Counted from the stretch's first letter, positions 18,113 to 28,375 are shown. The stretch: DNA of 51,120 nt from Acidobacteriota bacterium (GCA_012517875.1 JAAYUB010000092.1:1-51120); one strand, 5' to 3'. The notes: generated by a model not told the origin, from the letters alone. A program made the numbers and translations.

Positions 18113-20199
18113 TGCCCCTCAATCTATATCTGCGCCGCGCGGCGCCGCTGCTCCTCCTGGTGGCCGTCCTGGCCGCCACCGCCGCGGCCGCCACCGACCA
18201 GCCGCGATACGACACCCTCCAGACCACCCTGGTCGCGGACATCCAGCCCGCCGCCAACCGTTTGGAGGCGATCGCCGACGTGCGGATCCGGATCGTCGAC
18301 CGCACCAACTACATCGCCTTCCGCCTGAACGGCAACCTCGTGGTGACGCACGTCGAAGACGACACCGGCGAACCGCTCCGGTTCATCCAGGACGACACCG
18401 AAAAGTTCGAGGTCATGATCAATCTGGTCCGGCCCCGGGCGGCCGGCACCGAAATGACCATCCACCTGGAGTACAACGGTCTGTTCAGCCGCCTGGACTT
18501 CGACTTCTTCAAACAGTTGGGCAACCCCCTGTACGCCTATATCGGCCCGGACATGGTGGAGCTGCCGGCCGCGTCCATGTGGTTCCCCCGCAACACCGAC
18601 CCCATGGACCGCTCCGCTTACGAACTCCAGGTGACGCTGCCCACGGGCCTGCGCCCGTTCACCGCCGGCCTGTCCACGGAGACCATCGACACGGGCCTGA
18701 CCAAAACCTACATCTTCAAGTCCGCCCAAGACATCCTGGCACCTACCCTGGTCGCCGGACGATACCAGGTGCAGGACTACACCTTCGGCGATCTGACGCT
18801 CCAGACCTGGTTCCTGACGGAATTCCCGGAGCAGGCCGGCAGCGCTCAGCGTTACGCCGAGATCGTCCGGCACCTGCGCCATCGCTGGAACTGGCGGCCG
18901 GTCCAGGAACCGTTGCGGATCGTCGAGGTGTCCGACAACTTCCAGGCGCAGTTCGGCATGCAGGACTCCGTCTTCCTCTCCACCAGGGAGTTCACCAGCA
19001 AGAATCCGGAGAATCGGCAGATCATCCGCAAGTTCGCCTACCAGAAGTGGCTGCTGCCCATGCAGGTCGCCACGCCCGAAGACATCTGGATTCTGGAGGG
19101 ATTGTCCCAGTACGCCGCCGCCCTGTACTTCGAGGATGTCAAGGGCGCGGAGGCCTTCGACACCACCATGCGCCTGCTGGCGGTGGATGCCCTCAAGTAC
19201 CAGGATGCCGAACCCATCGCCCGGGGCGTGCACCTGGGGGTCGGTTCGGAGAAGTACGACTCGGTGGTGGTGGCCAAGTCGGCGTGGGTGTTCCACATGC
19301 TGCGGACGCTTGTCGGCAAGGAGAAATTCGAGCCGCTGCTCGCGACCATCTGGGAGCTGGGCGCCCGCGAGCCGCTCAGCACGGCGCGCATCGCCGATAT
19401 CGCCCGGCAGGTGACCGGTACCGATTACAGCTGGTTCTTCAACCAATGGATCAACACCGTGGACCTGCCGGATTTCTCCGTGGAGTACATCGTCTACCGC
19501 CTCGCCAAGGGCGGCTTCCAGACGGTGGGCAAGGTGAACCAGACCCTGACCGCGTTTCAGATTCCGCTGGAACTCAAGTTCGTCACCAAGGGCCAGGACG
19601 AGCTGAAGGTGATCGACGTCAAGGGCGAGAGCACCCGGCTCAACATTGAAACCGAGACGCGACCCATCCAGCTCGTCATCGACCCGAACTTCCGGATCCT
19701 GCGCAAGTCGGAAGAGCTGGAAATCCAGGTCCACATCGTTCGGGGCGATGAGTATTTCGAACTCGGCGATTTCCCGTCGGCCACCGACGAGTACAAGCGC
19801 GTCCTCGAACGGCAGCCCCGCAACTCGCACGCGCTCTTCAAGCTGGCCCTGGTGTTCTACGAGCAGTTCAACTACAACACCGCCCAGAACACCTTCCGCG
19901 AAGCGCTCAATGGCGACCAGCAGCCGCCCTGGGTGGTGGCCCTCTGCTACATGTACATGGGCAAGATCTTCGACGTGCTCGGACAGCGCCAGCGGGCGGT
20001 CGCCGAATACAACAAGGCCGTCAACACCAACGACGACTCCCGTGGCGCCGTCACCGAGGCCACCAAGTACCTCAGCCAGCCCTTCACCCGCGCCAAAACC
20101 TACCTGCCGGGGCAGCAGGATGCCGCCCAACCCGAGCTGAAGCAACCCGAGGAGGACAAGCCCGATGCGGACGCACCCGCAAAAGACCCCGGTCGCTAA
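18112..20199 (+). CDS. Degenerate M1 aminopeptidase with TPR tail
   Basis: Secreted or periplasmic protein of 695 residues with a signal peptide (~8-27). Residues ~30-480 follow the M1 (aminopeptidase N) layout: beta-rich N-domain, then the catalytic-like domain. The zinc motif HELAH is replaced by RKFAY (306-310), while the third ligand Glu329 is kept at the exact 18-residue spacing. The GAMEN-type substrate motif is reduced to GMQDS (282-286). It is therefore very unlikely to be a zinc peptidase and may bind peptides or act as a scaffold. Residues ~545-665 form TPR-like helices with a charged, Pro-rich tail. The ATG is coupled to lpxB (TGATG) with a perfect GGAGGT. The reading frame overlaps the next gene by 35 bases. 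Confidence 0.8.
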   Translation: MPLNLYLRRAAPLLLLVAVLAATAAAATDQPRYDTLQTTLVADIQPAANRLEAIADVRIRIVDRTNYIAFRLNGNLVVTHVEDDTGEPLRFIQDDTEKFEVMINLVRPRAAGTEMTIHLEYNGLFSRLDFDFFKQLGNPLYAYIGPDMVELPAASMWFPRNTDPMDRSAYELQVTLPTGLRPFTAGLSTETIDTGLTKTYIFKSAQDILAPTLVAGRYQVQDYTFGDLTLQTWFLTEFPEQAGSAQRYAEIVRHLRHRWNWRPVQEPLRIVEVSDNFQAQFGMQDSVFLSTREFTSKNPENRQIIRKFAYQKWLLPMQVATPEDIWILEGLSQYAAALYFEDVKGAEAFDTTMRLLAVDALKYQDAEPIARGVHLGVGSEKYDSVVVAKSAWVFHMLRTLVGKEKFEPLLATIWELGAREPLSTARIADIARQVTGTDYSWFFNQWINTVDLPDFSVEYIVYRLAKGGFQTVGKVNQTLTAFQIPLELKFVTKGQDELKVIDVKGESTRLNIETETRPIQLVIDPNFRILRKSEELEIQVHIVRGDEYFELGDFPSATDEYKRVLERQPRNSHALFKLALVFYEQFNYNTAQNTFREALNGDQQPPWVVALCYMYMGKIFDVLGQRQRAVAEYNKAVNTNDDSRGAVTEATKYLSQPFTRAKTYLPGQQDAAQPELKQPEEDKPDADAPAKDPGR

Positions 20200-21058
20200 A
20201 CTTTTGCTGGCGGCTCTTCTCTGCGCGACCGGTCTGGCGGGCGCCGCCCGCGCCCAATCGGCGTTCGCCTACACCGACTCGTCCCGGGTGGTCACGCTGG
20301 AGTTCAAGAGCGACACTCTGGCCATCATCAACGTGATCAATTTCACCGACACCGCCTTCGTGCTCGAACCCCACCATCTGGTGGGCATCAAACGGAACGG
20401 CTTCACCGTCGTAGGCCAGGTGTTCACGGAAATCAAACCGGGCAACGTCGTGGTATATTCGGCGTTTCGGATGATCCCGCCGCGCGCCGCCATGGGCACC
20501 GACATCCTCGGCGCATTCCAGTTCGATCAGGACATGGTCAAGATCTATCTGAGCTGGAGCGGCCGCTTCCTGGAGCTGGAGGCGCTGAGCTCGGAGCGGT
20601 TCGAATCGCTCATGGGCCGCCTCGCCGAGTTGGACCTGACCGTGGCCAACGTCCCGAAGATGTTCCAGCAGCGCCAGATCCCCGACCTGGGCGTCTACAT
20701 TCCCTACGAGGAAGGCGATGCCGTCCGGGATCTTCATGACGGCTGCCTCACCGCCGACGGCATCAACCCGCCCCGGATCATCAAGCGGCCGCAGCCCCGC
20801 CTGACTCCCGAAGCGGCCGCGGCCGGCTTCGCGGGGGTTGTCGAAGCGATCGCCCGGATGGATCCGTCGGGCAACGTATCTGAGATTCGGCTCTCGCCCG
20901 AACCGCCCCACGGCATGGCGGAGCGGATCCGCGAGACCATCCGCAATTCGTGGAAATTTCTACCCGCCACATACAACGGCGAGGTGGTCGCCACGGAGAT
21001 CCGTTTCACTCTGCAATATGGAGACGTGCGTGCCCCGGAGCAAAATCCACAGCGTTGA
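20165..21058 (+). CDS. Secreted protein with TonB-C-like domain
   Basis: 297 residues with a clear Sec signal ([19 protein letters not shown]). The middle (~30-195) is not recognised. The C-terminus (~215-290) reads as a TonB-C-like fold: PRLTPEA, a strand ending [12 protein letters not shown], then [17 protein letters not shown] and a final beta strand. Such domains occur alone in periplasmic proteins that do not energise receptors. It overlaps the end of the pseudo-peptidase gene by 35 bases, so the two are probably co-expressed and may work together in the envelope. Confidence 0.75.
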   Translation: MRTHPQKTPVAKLLLAALLCATGLAGAARAQSAFAYTDSSRVVTLEFKSDTLAIINVINFTDTAFVLEPHHLVGIKRNGFTVVGQVFTEIKPGNVVVYSAFRMIPPRAAMGTDILGAFQFDQDMVKIYLSWSGRFLELEALSSERFESLMGRLAELDLTVANVPKMFQQRQIPDLGVYIPYEEGDAVRDLHDGCLTADGINPPRIIKRPQPRLTPEAAAAGFAGVVEAIARMDPSGNVSEIRLSPEPPHGMAERIRETIRNSWKFLPATYNGEVVATEIRFTLQYGDVRAPEQNPQR

Positions 21059-21521
21059 GGCCCTGCGGTCGATCCTGGCCGGCCTCCAGGCCAGCGGCCG
21101 GCGGGTGGTGTTCACCAACGGCTGCTTTGACCTCCTGCACCCCGGCCACATCCGCTACCTGCGCGAGGCGGCCGCCCTGGGCGACGTGCTGGTGGTCGCC
21201 GTCAACAGCGACGCCTCCGTGCGCCGGCTGAAAGGCGCGTCCCGGCCCATCCAGACCGAGTCGGAGCGGGCCGAGATCCTTGCCGCCCTCGAAATGGTGG
21301 GCTACGTCACCATCTTCGACGACGACACGCCGCTGGAGGCGATCCGCGCCCTCAAGCCCGACGTGCTGGTCAAGGGCGGCGACTGGACCCCCGACCGCAT
21401 CGTCGGGCGCACGGATGTGGAGGCGGGCGGCGGCACGGTCCGCTCCCTACCGTTCGCTCCGGGCTACTCCACATCCGCCCTGATCCGCCGGATCACGGGT
21501 GACGACCCAGCAGCGTCCTGA
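21018..21521 (+). CDS. rfaE2: Heptose 1-phosphate adenylyltransferase
   Basis: About 165 residues, the free-standing nucleotidyltransferase part of HldE. It adds AMP to heptose 1-phosphate for LPS core synthesis. The HxGH site is [14 protein letters not shown], and the family end [10 protein letters not shown] is present. The kinase half is not in the window, so this species uses the split form. Two starts are possible: ATG 21018, or GTG 21030 with GGAG seven bases upstream. Both overlap the preceding gene's end. Together with lpxB it supports an LPS outer membrane. Confidence 0.92.
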   Translation: METCVPRSKIHSVEALRSILAGLQASGRRVVFTNGCFDLLHPGHIRYLREAAALGDVLVVAVNSDASVRRLKGASRPIQTESERAEILAALEMVGYVTIFDDDTPLEAIRALKPDVLVKGGDWTPDRIVGRTDVEAGGGTVRSLPFAPGYSTSALIRRITGDDPAAS

Positions 21522-21540
21522 TCCTGCGGCGGAGCCGGCG

Positions 21541-24500
21541 ATGGATCCCTTAAACTATTTCCAGCAGGCAATGGCCGGCCCGCCCGGCCGCCCACGGCGG
21601 GTCTGCGGCTGCCCCGACGCGGCCCACCCCATGGTGGCTGCCGCCGTGGTGGCGGCATCCGGCCCCCCGGTGCTGCTGGTGGCGCGGGACAATGACCACG
21701 CCGAACGGCTGGCCGAGGAGCTCGCCTGGTGGCTCGGGCGGGACGGACGGTCCGCCGGCGCCGTGGCGCTGCTGCCGGCGCATGAGGCGGATCCGTACCG
21801 GGGCTTGTCTCCCCACCCGCGCATCCTGGCCCAGCGCAGTCAGGCCCTCTGGCGGCTCCTGGACCGCCCGCCCGACGCCTTGGTCACGACACCGGAGTGT
21901 CTGCTGGACCGTTACCCCCTGCCGGAGATGTTCATCGCGCGACTCCTGGAGTTGCGGCTGCAGCGCGAGATCCCGCTCCCGGAAATCCGCCGGCGCCTGC
22001 TCGACGGGGGCTACACCGCCGAGGACCCCGTCACTGAGCCCGGCGAATTCGCCATTCGCGGCGGCGTCCTGGACGTCTTCTCGCCGCAGTTGACCCACCC
22101 GATCCGAGTGGAGTTCTTCGGCGACGTCATCGAGTCGCTTCGCGCCTTCGATCCCGACAGCCAGCGTTCCATCCGGATGCTGGACGCCGTCACCATCATC
22201 CCCATGACGCCCGGCCCCGCCGGCCCTGAACACTTGGCCGCGCTGGCGGAGGCGGCGGCCCGCCGGTTCGCCGGCGAGGCGGATTCCGGGGCACTGGCCG
22301 AGATCCTTGAGCCGCTGGCGGGTGCCGTCCCTGCTCCCGGCTACGAGCACCTGGCGCCGCTGCTCGGCCCGGCTACGGCCGGCCTGTGGGATTATCTCGG
22401 CCCGAACCGTCCGGCGGTTCTTTTCGTCGACGACATCGCCGGACGGATGGCTGCCTTCCGGGACGCACAAGCCGAACGCTACCGGGAGACCGTCGCCGCC
22501 GGGCGACCCGCGTTGCCGCCGTCCGATCATTTCCATCCGGTTGAGGCGGCAGAGACGCTCATCAACCACCCGGCGTGCGTGCACGTGGAGTCCTTCCCCG
22601 CGGAGGGCGCCGCGGCCATCACCCTGCGCGTCACGCCGACCACATCGTTCCTGGGTAACTTCACCGGGCTGGCCCAGCACATCACCGGCACGCGGGAGCA
22701 CATCCTGCTGGTGCTCTCCTCGCGGGGCCGTTGCGAGCGCATTCACGATCTGTGCGAGGAGTATGGCATCGCCCACCGCTGGCTGGAAGAACTGCGCTGG
22801 GCGGACCTGGACCTTTCCGCCGGCCGGCAGGTGATCATCACCCAGGGACCGCTGGAACGGGGCTTCCGCCTGCCCGACCTGTCGCTGGCGGTATTTGCCA
22901 GCGACGACATCTATCCCCGCGGCCGCCGGCGCCGAGCGGAGCTGCCGGCCCGGCGGTTCGCCTCCATCTCGGCCTTCTTCTCCGATTTTCGCGACCTGAA
23001 GCCGGGCGATTACGTCGTGCACGTGGACCACGGGATCGGCATCTTCCGGGGCCTGGAGCGGATCGCCGTCGCCGGCACGGAACAGGAGTTCGCCCATCTC
23101 GAGTACGCTGACCGCGCCCAGCTCTACGTCCCGGCCGAACGTCTCGATCTGGTGCAGCGATTCGCCGGCAGCGAGAACGCCGCGCCGTCCATGGATCGCC
23201 TGGGCGGCGCCACCTGGCAGAAGACGCGGGCGCGGGTGAAAAAATCCCTCCAGGATATGGCCAACGAGCTGATCCGGCTGTACGCCCGCCGCTCCTCGGC
23301 CCCCGGCTTCGCCTTTCCCGCCGACGACCACTGGCAACGGGAGTTCGAGAACATGTTCGAGTTCGAGGAGACGCCGGACCAGTGGACGGCCATTCAGGAT
23401 ATCAAGCGCGACATGGAGTCGCCCCGCCCCATGGATCGACTGCTCTGCGGTGACGTGGGGTACGGCAAGACCGAGGTGGCCATGCGCGCCGCATTCAAGG
23501 CGGTGGGCGCCGGACGGCAGGTGGCCGTGCTTGCACCCACCACCGTGCTGGCCTTCCAGCATCTGAACACCTTCCGCAACCGTTTCGCCTCCTTCCCCGT
23601 GCGCATCGAACTGCTCAGCCGGTTTCGCAGCGCCCGCGAGCAGAAGGCGGTGCTGGCCGACCTGGCCGAAGGCAAGGTGGACATCATCGTGGGCACCCAC
23701 CGCCTGCTCTCCAAGGATGTGGTGTGCCCCCGACTCGGCCTGCTGATTGTGGACGAGGAGCAGCGCTTCGGCGTGCGCCACAAGGAGCGGATCAAACAGC
23801 TCCGCACCGATCTGGACGTCCTGACCCTCACCGCCACGCCCATCCCCCGCACGCTGCACATGGGGATCGTGGGCATCCGCGACATCTCGGTCATCGAAAC
23901 GCCGCCGAAGGACCGGCTCTCGATCCAGACCCAGGTGATGCGGTACGCCGAGGATGCGATCCAGGAGGCGGTGCGGCAGGAGCTGGCCCGCCGCGGCCAG
24001 GTCTATTTCATCCACAATCGGATCGACACCATCCATGAGATCGACGCCCGGATCCGCACACTCGTGCCTGAGGCGCGGGTGGTGATCGCCCACGGCCAGA
24101 TGCCCGAGAACGAGTTGGAGCGCATTCTGCTCGCCTTCATCGCCCAGGAATACGACGTCCTCCTGTCCACCACCATCATCGAGAACGGCATCGACATCCC
24201 CCTGGTCAACACCATCATCATCAACCACGCCCACCGCTTCGGCCTCGCGCAGCTCTATCAGCTCCGCGGCCGGGTGGGCCGTTCCAACCGGCGGGCCTAT
24301 GCCTGGCTGTTCGTGCCGTCGTTCGAGCAGCTCACCGACTCGGCCCGCAAGCGCCTGGCGGCCATCCGCGACTTCACCGAACTCGGCGCCGGGTTCCGCC
24401 TGGCGGCCCTGGATTTGGAGATCCGCGGCGCAGGCAACTTGCTCGGCGCGGAACAGCACGGACACATCGAAGCGGTGGGTTTCGAGATGTACTGCCGCCT

Positions 24501-24999
24501 GCTCGAGGAGGCCGTCCGGGAGTTGAAGGGCGAGCGCTACCTGCCCCCCGAGCGCCTCAAACTCAACCTCCAGGTCAAGCTCCGCATCCCCGCCGACTAC
24601 ATTCCCCAGGAAGAAGAGCGCCTACGGCTCTACAAGCGCATCGCCTCGGCGGCCGACGACGCCGCCCTCCAGGAGCTGCGCGCGGAGGTCCGGGACCGGT
24701 ACGGCGCCTTCCCCGAGGTGCTCGAGTACCTGTTCGAGTACATGCAGCTCAAGCTGCTGGCCACCCGACTGGCCGTGCTCTCCATCGAGCGCCGGCAGGA
24801 CGAGTTCCGGATACAGTTCTCCGAGGACTCCCCGGTGGACACCGACCGACTGATTCGCAAGATCCAGGCGGGCGAACCCCTCGCCTTCGCCCCGGGCGGT
24901 TTTCTCATTCTCCGACAGACGTTCTCATCCATCCTCGAGATGTTCCAACACTTGAAAAGCACATTGCTGGAGCTGCATGCTTGTGGTAGTATTTCCTGA
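21541..24999 (+). CDS. mfd: Transcription-repair coupling factor
   Basis: 1152-residue Mfd, which removes stalled RNA polymerase from DNA lesions and recruits UvrA. In order: UvrB-like N-domains (~15-330), the RNA-polymerase-interacting CarD-like domain starting at DLKPGDYVVHVDHGIG, the RecG-like motor with Walker A GDVGYGKTE, DEEQ box and TATPIPRT, and the C-terminal TRCF domain. ATG 21541, with GGCGGAG upstream, is preferred to an in-frame GTG at 21499 that would overlap rfaE2. Length is normal for the family. Confidence 0.97.
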   Translation: MDPLNYFQQAMAGPPGRPRRVCGCPDAAHPMVAAAVVAASGPPVLLVARDNDHAERLAEELAWWLGRDGRSAGAVALLPAHEADPYRGLSPHPRILAQRSQALWRLLDRPPDALVTTPECLLDRYPLPEMFIARLLELRLQREIPLPEIRRRLLDGGYTAEDPVTEPGEFAIRGGVLDVFSPQLTHPIRVEFFGDVIESLRAFDPDSQRSIRMLDAVTIIPMTPGPAGPEHLAALAEAAARRFAGEADSGALAEILEPLAGAVPAPGYEHLAPLLGPATAGLWDYLGPNRPAVLFVDDIAGRMAAFRDAQAERYRETVAAGRPALPPSDHFHPVEAAETLINHPACVHVESFPAEGAAAITLRVTPTTSFLGNFTGLAQHITGTREHILLVLSSRGRCERIHDLCEEYGIAHRWLEELRWADLDLSAGRQVIITQGPLERGFRLPDLSLAVFASDDIYPRGRRRRAELPARRFASISAFFSDFRDLKPGDYVVHVDHGIGIFRGLERIAVAGTEQEFAHLEYADRAQLYVPAERLDLVQRFAGSENAAPSMDRLGGATWQKTRARVKKSLQDMANELIRLYARRSSAPGFAFPADDHWQREFENMFEFEETPDQWTAIQDIKRDMESPRPMDRLLCGDVGYGKTEVAMRAAFKAVGAGRQVAVLAPTTVLAFQHLNTFRNRFASFPVRIELLSRFRSAREQKAVLADLAEGKVDIIVGTHRLLSKDVVCPRLGLLIVDEEQRFGVRHKERIKQLRTDLDVLTLTATPIPRTLHMGIVGIRDISVIETPPKDRLSIQTQVMRYAEDAIQEAVRQELARRGQVYFIHNRIDTIHEIDARIRTLVPEARVVIAHGQMPENELERILLAFIAQEYDVLLSTTIIENGIDIPLVNTIIINHAHRFGLAQLYQLRGRVGRSNRRAYAWLFVPSFEQLTDSARKRLAAIRDFTELGAGFRLAALDLEIRGAGNLLGAEQHGHIEAVGFEMYCRLLEEAVRELKGERYLPPERLKLNLQVKLRIPADYIPQEEERLRLYKRIASAADDAALQELRAEVRDRYGAFPEVLEYLFEYMQLKLLATRLAVLSIERRQDEFRIQFSEDSPVDTDRLIRKIQAGEPLAFAPGGFLILRQTFSSILEMFQHLKSTLLELHACGSIS
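24964..24992 (+). promoter_or_regulatory. Possible promoter inside the end of mfd
   Basis: TTGCTG (24964-24969), 17 bases, then TAGTAT (24987-24992) preceded by TGG, an extended -10. Transcription would start near 24999, just ahead of the isomerase genes. The match overlaps coding sequence, so confidence is low. Confidence 0.35.
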
Positions 25000-25010
25000 T
25001 TTGAAAGGGC

Positions 25011-26045
25011 ATGATGCGCGCGAACGCTCCCGATAGACAATTCCATCGAATCCGCCGGAAGTCGTTTGGCCTGCCGGCGGCGATGCCATGCACCCTGGCC
25101 CTGACCCTGACCCTGGCGGCCTGTCGGGGCGAGGAGCCCGGCGCAGGCACCCCGCCCGGCCCCGCCTCGGCCTGGTTCCAGACGGACCGGGCCGTGGTTC
25201 TCACAGTGGGGAAGGCTGTCTTCAAGTCCAGCGAATTCAACCGGTTCCGGCAGGGCTTTGTGTCCACCATCGGTGATTCGGCCCCGCTGGGCAACGCCGA
25301 GAACACCACCATCCTCAACGAATTCATCGAGCGCAGCCTGCTGTTGACTGCCGCCCGCGACGACGGGATCAGCCGACCGCCGGATCTTGGCGGCAACTCG
25401 AAACAACCGGCGCGAACGGGCGACGCCGATGGGCTGACCCTGTCCGGCGACGAGTTGATCATCCAGGAGTATTTGAACCGGCGGATCGGCGGACAGCTCC
25501 AGGTGACCGAAGCGGAAGCTGAAGCCCATTTCGCCCAGCACAGCGGAGAATACCTGGTGCCCAAGCGCTTCCACGTGCGCGAAATCCTGGTGGACGACGA
25601 AGGGTTGGCCCGGCAGATCCATACTGAACTCCGCGAGAGCGGCAAGCCCCGTTTCAGCGCTTTCGCCCGACAGTTCTCCCGCGCCCCATCTGCCGCCAAC
25701 GGCGGTGATCTCGGACTGTTTCAGCCGGGGCAGCTGCCGCCCGATTTCGAGGCGATCATCATCGGGTTGAAGCCGGGCGGCTACTCCGAGGTGATGCGGA
25801 CCCAGTACGGATTCCACATCTTCTACCTGGAAGAGGTCATCCAGTCCCATCCCCAGAAATATTACGAGGTTCGGGAAGCAATCATCCAGCAGCTGCGCAT
25901 GGACAAGGAGCGGGCCGCCCACGCCGCCCTGCTCGACGAGCTGGTCGCCAGGTACCGCCCGACGCTCCACCGGCAGGCGCTGGATTTTGTTCCCGACCCA
26001 TCAATTCTGACCCGAACCATCGTGGAGGCCGACCATGCGAAATAG
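25011..26045 (+). CDS. Parvulin-type peptidyl-prolyl isomerase lipoprotein
   Basis: 344 residues. The N-terminus has basic residues, a hydrophobic stretch and a lipobox LAAC (Cys38), so it is a lipoprotein facing the periplasm. A SurA/PrsA N-domain is followed by one parvulin domain (~185-285) with KRFHVREILV, the SRAPSAANGGDLG loop and YGFHIFYLEE. It probably helps outer-membrane or secreted proteins fold. Adjacent ATGs at 25011 and 25014 are possible; the AAAGGG site fits the second better. It overlaps the next, related gene by 11 bases. Confidence 0.88.
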   Translation: MMRANAPDRQFHRIRRKSFGLPAAMPCTLALTLTLAACRGEEPGAGTPPGPASAWFQTDRAVVLTVGKAVFKSSEFNRFRQGFVSTIGDSAPLGNAENTTILNEFIERSLLLTAARDDGISRPPDLGGNSKQPARTGDADGLTLSGDELIIQEYLNRRIGGQLQVTEAEAEAHFAQHSGEYLVPKRFHVREILVDDEGLARQIHTELRESGKPRFSAFARQFSRAPSAANGGDLGLFQPGQLPPDFEAIIIGLKPGGYSEVMRTQYGFHIFYLEEVIQSHPQKYYEVREAIIQQLRMDKERAAHAALLDELVARYRPTLHRQALDFVPDPSILTRTIVEADHAK

Positions 26046-27039
26046 AGCGCTCACGGCCCTGGCGGGCCTGCTGCTCGCAGGGCTGATTCCCGGCTGGGTC
26101 CGGGGCGAGGTGATCGAGCAAATCGTCGCTCAGGTCAACAACGACATCATCACCCTGACCCAGTACAACCGCGAAAAGGACACCGTGCTCAAGCAGATGC
26201 GCGGCCGCTACCAGGGCGACGAGCTGACCGCCCGCTACAACGAGACGGTGAAGCAGATCCTGCCCACCCTGATCAACGAATTGCTGCTCGTCCAGAAGGC
26301 CAACGAGTACGGCATGAGCGAGGATCTGGACCTGGAGGCCAACGCCTACCTGGAAGATCTGATGAAACAGAACAGCATCCCCAACATGGACGCGCTCAAG
26401 CAGGAGATGGCCAAGGCGGGGATCGTCTACGCCGACTACTATGAGAACCTGAAGCGCCAGATCCTGGTCAGCCGGATTCGGGGCGCCATTGTCCGCCAGC
26501 GGATCAAGGTCATGACCGGCGAGGTGGAGAAGTACTACCAAGACCACATCCAGGAGTTCACGACGCCCGAACAGGTGGAGCTGGCCGAGATCGTCCTCTA
26601 CACGAAGGACAAGAATGTCGACGAAGTGCGGGCCCGGATCAACCAGGTCCACCAGGAGCTGCAGGCCGGCCAGGCATTCACGGATCTGGCCAAGGCGTTC
26701 TCCGACGGCCCGTCGGCCAAGGACGGGGGCAATATCGGCAGCTTCCCCCTGTCCAACCTGACCCCGACCATCCGGGAAGTGGTTCAGACACTGCAACCCG
26801 GCCAGTACAGCCGCGTACTGGAGATGGAGTTCGGTTTCGAGATTCTCCAGCTCGTCAAGCGGACCGCCGCCGTACAGCGTCCCCTTGAGGAGGTCCGCCG
26901 CGATGTCGAGGAGAAGCTCTTCCGCATCCGGCTGGAGCCGGTCATGAAGGAGTTCATGGCGGAGCTGCGCAAGCAGGCCTACGTGTATGTGTTTCCCGAA
27001 TTCCGTGGGGACTACGACCCCGACGCCGAGCCCAGGTAG
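26035..27039 (+). CDS. SurA-like periplasmic chaperone/isomerase
   Basis: 334 residues with a signal peptide cleaved near residue 24. The SurA N-domain starts at EVIEQIVAQVNNDIITL and helices continue to ~175. One parvulin domain follows (~178-275), with EQVELAEIVLY, the SDGPSAKDGGNIG loop and FGFEILQLV. It has one isomerase domain where E. coli SurA has two. Its gene follows the lipoprotein isomerase with an 11-base overlap, so the pair likely arose by duplication and both act in outer-membrane protein biogenesis. I do not assign the symbol firmly, because several parvulin paralogues share this layout. Confidence 0.88.
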   Translation: MRNRALTALAGLLLAGLIPGWVRGEVIEQIVAQVNNDIITLTQYNREKDTVLKQMRGRYQGDELTARYNETVKQILPTLINELLLVQKANEYGMSEDLDLEANAYLEDLMKQNSIPNMDALKQEMAKAGIVYADYYENLKRQILVSRIRGAIVRQRIKVMTGEVEKYYQDHIQEFTTPEQVELAEIVLYTKDKNVDEVRARINQVHQELQAGQAFTDLAKAFSDGPSAKDGGNIGSFPLSNLTPTIREVVQTLQPGQYSRVLEMEFGFEILQLVKRTAAVQRPLEEVRRDVEEKLFRIRLEPVMKEFMAELRKQAYVYVFPEFRGDYDPDAEPR

Positions 27040-27062
27040 GGGCCCGCAGGGGTCGCGCCGGC

Positions 27063-27335
27063 ATGCGCCTCGACATGTTTCTGCGCGTGAGCCGGATCAT
27101 CGCCCGCCGCCCGCTGGGCAAGCGGCTGTGCGACAGCGGGGCCGTGCGGGTCAACGGCCGGACGGCCAAGGCAGCCCAGGAGATTCGTGCCGGCGACATC
27201 ATCGAAGTGGACGCGCCCGGCACGCGCCGCCGCTACCGCGTGGAGCGGCTGCCCGACGGCCGCAACGTCGCTCGAACCGAAGCCCGCGAGCTGGTCACGC
27301 TGCTCGACACCGAACGAAAGGACATACTGGATTGA
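27063..27335 (+). CDS. S4-domain RNA-binding protein, RqcP/Hsp15-like
   Basis: 90-residue protein made almost wholly of an S4 domain: MRLDMFLRVSRIIARRPL, then CDSGAVRVNGRTAKAAQEIRAGD. Its length and N-terminus match RqcP (YlmH-free short form) and Hsp15, which bind 50S subunits carrying stranded peptidyl-tRNA. An NFACT/RqcH homologue lies about 10 kb away (37890-39596), supporting a role in ribosome rescue. Start ATG 27063 follows AGGGGT. The stop is shared with the next start (TTGA). Confidence 0.8.
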   Translation: MRLDMFLRVSRIIARRPLGKRLCDSGAVRVNGRTAKAAQEIRAGDIIEVDAPGTRRRYRVERLPDGRNVARTEARELVTLLDTERKDILD

Positions 27336-28321
27336 AAGCCAAATACGTTTCCGATTACCTTCCGAACCAGAACGTCGATGACGTGTTTTTGGTGGTCCGT
27401 AAGGAAATCCGGCCGAAAAAGCAGGGGGGGGATTTCATCTTCACCGTGCTGGCCGATCGGACCGGCACCATCACCGCCTTCCTCTGGGACAACGTGGATG
27501 TCTTCCGCGCCAAGTTCGACGTGGATCAGTTCGTCCACGTGATCGGAATGACCAAGGAATTCAACAACGCCACCCAGATCACCATCCACAAGATCCGACG
27601 GGTCGAACCCGACCAGGTGGAGTTGGATGACTTCATCCGCAAGTCGCACCGCGACACCGACCAGAGCTACGCCGCCCTCCTCGACGGCATTGACCGGGAG
27701 GTGGCTGATCCGTTCCTGCGCCGCCTGCTCCTGGACATCTTCGGCGAGCCGGAACTGCAGGCCCGATTCAAACAGTGCCCCGCGGCCAAGGCGCTCCATC
27801 ACGCGTATATCGGCGGCCTGCTGGATCACACGCTGTCGGTGATGCAGTTGTGCGTCCGCATCTGCCAGCATTACCCATTCCTGAACAAGAGCATGCTGCT
27901 GGCGGGCGCCGCGCTCCACGACATCGGCAAACTGGACGAGCTGGTCTGGGGTAAGAGCATCGATTACACCGACGAGGGCCGCCTCGTCGGGCACATCACC
28001 ATGGAAGCCATCCTGCTGGACCGCAGGATCTCGGCCATCCCCGATTTTCCCGCCGACCTCCGGATGGAGCTGCTCCATTTGGTGATCAGCCACCACCGCG
28101 AACTGGAATTCGGTTCGCCCAAACGCCCCAAGACCCTGGAAGCTCTGGCCCTGTCCTACCTGGACGATCTCGACGCCAAGCTGGGCACCTTCCTCGAGGC
28201 GATTCAGCAGGCCGGCGAGAGCGATCACTGGACCCCCTACAACACCAACCTGCAGCGATTCATCTATCGCCGCTCGGTCGCGGAGGACAAGCCGGCGGAG
28301 GGCGTAGGCGCCGACGAATGA
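27332..28321 (+). CDS. OB-fold/HD-domain exonuclease-like protein (YhaM-type)
   Basis: 329 residues. The N-terminal OB-fold (~5-95) includes LVVRKEIRPKKQGGDFIF and is followed by a linker and an HD domain. The metal motifs are HHAYIGGLLDHT (~150), AALHDIGK (~190) and ISHHRELEFGSPKRP (~255). This order matches YhaM, a 3'-to-5' exonuclease acting on RNA and DNA. The TTG start overlaps the RqcP-like stop as TTGA, so the two are translated together. RNase E/G follows directly, giving an RNA-metabolism neighbourhood. Confidence 0.88.
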   Translation: MKAKYVSDYLPNQNVDDVFLVVRKEIRPKKQGGDFIFTVLADRTGTITAFLWDNVDVFRAKFDVDQFVHVIGMTKEFNNATQITIHKIRRVEPDQVELDDFIRKSHRDTDQSYAALLDGIDREVADPFLRRLLLDIFGEPELQARFKQCPAAKALHHAYIGGLLDHTLSVMQLCVRICQHYPFLNKSMLLAGAALHDIGKLDELVWGKSIDYTDEGRLVGHITMEAILLDRRISAIPDFPADLRMELLHLVISHHRELEFGSPKRPKTLEALALSYLDDLDAKLGTFLEAIQQAGESDHWTPYNTNLQRFIYRRSVAEDKPAEGVGADE

Positions 28322-28322
28322 T

Positions 28323-28351
28323 TTGGATTTTCCCCGCCGCTGTGCTAAGAT
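28323..28351 (+). promoter_or_regulatory. Promoter of the RNase E/G gene
   Basis: TTGGAT (28323-28328), a 17-base spacer and TAAGAT (28346-28351) preceded by TGC (extended -10). It starts at the stop codon of the upstream gene and predicts a leader of about 120 bases. Confidence 0.5.
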
Positions 28352-28375
28352 CCTCAGCGGCATGGAATTTTAACG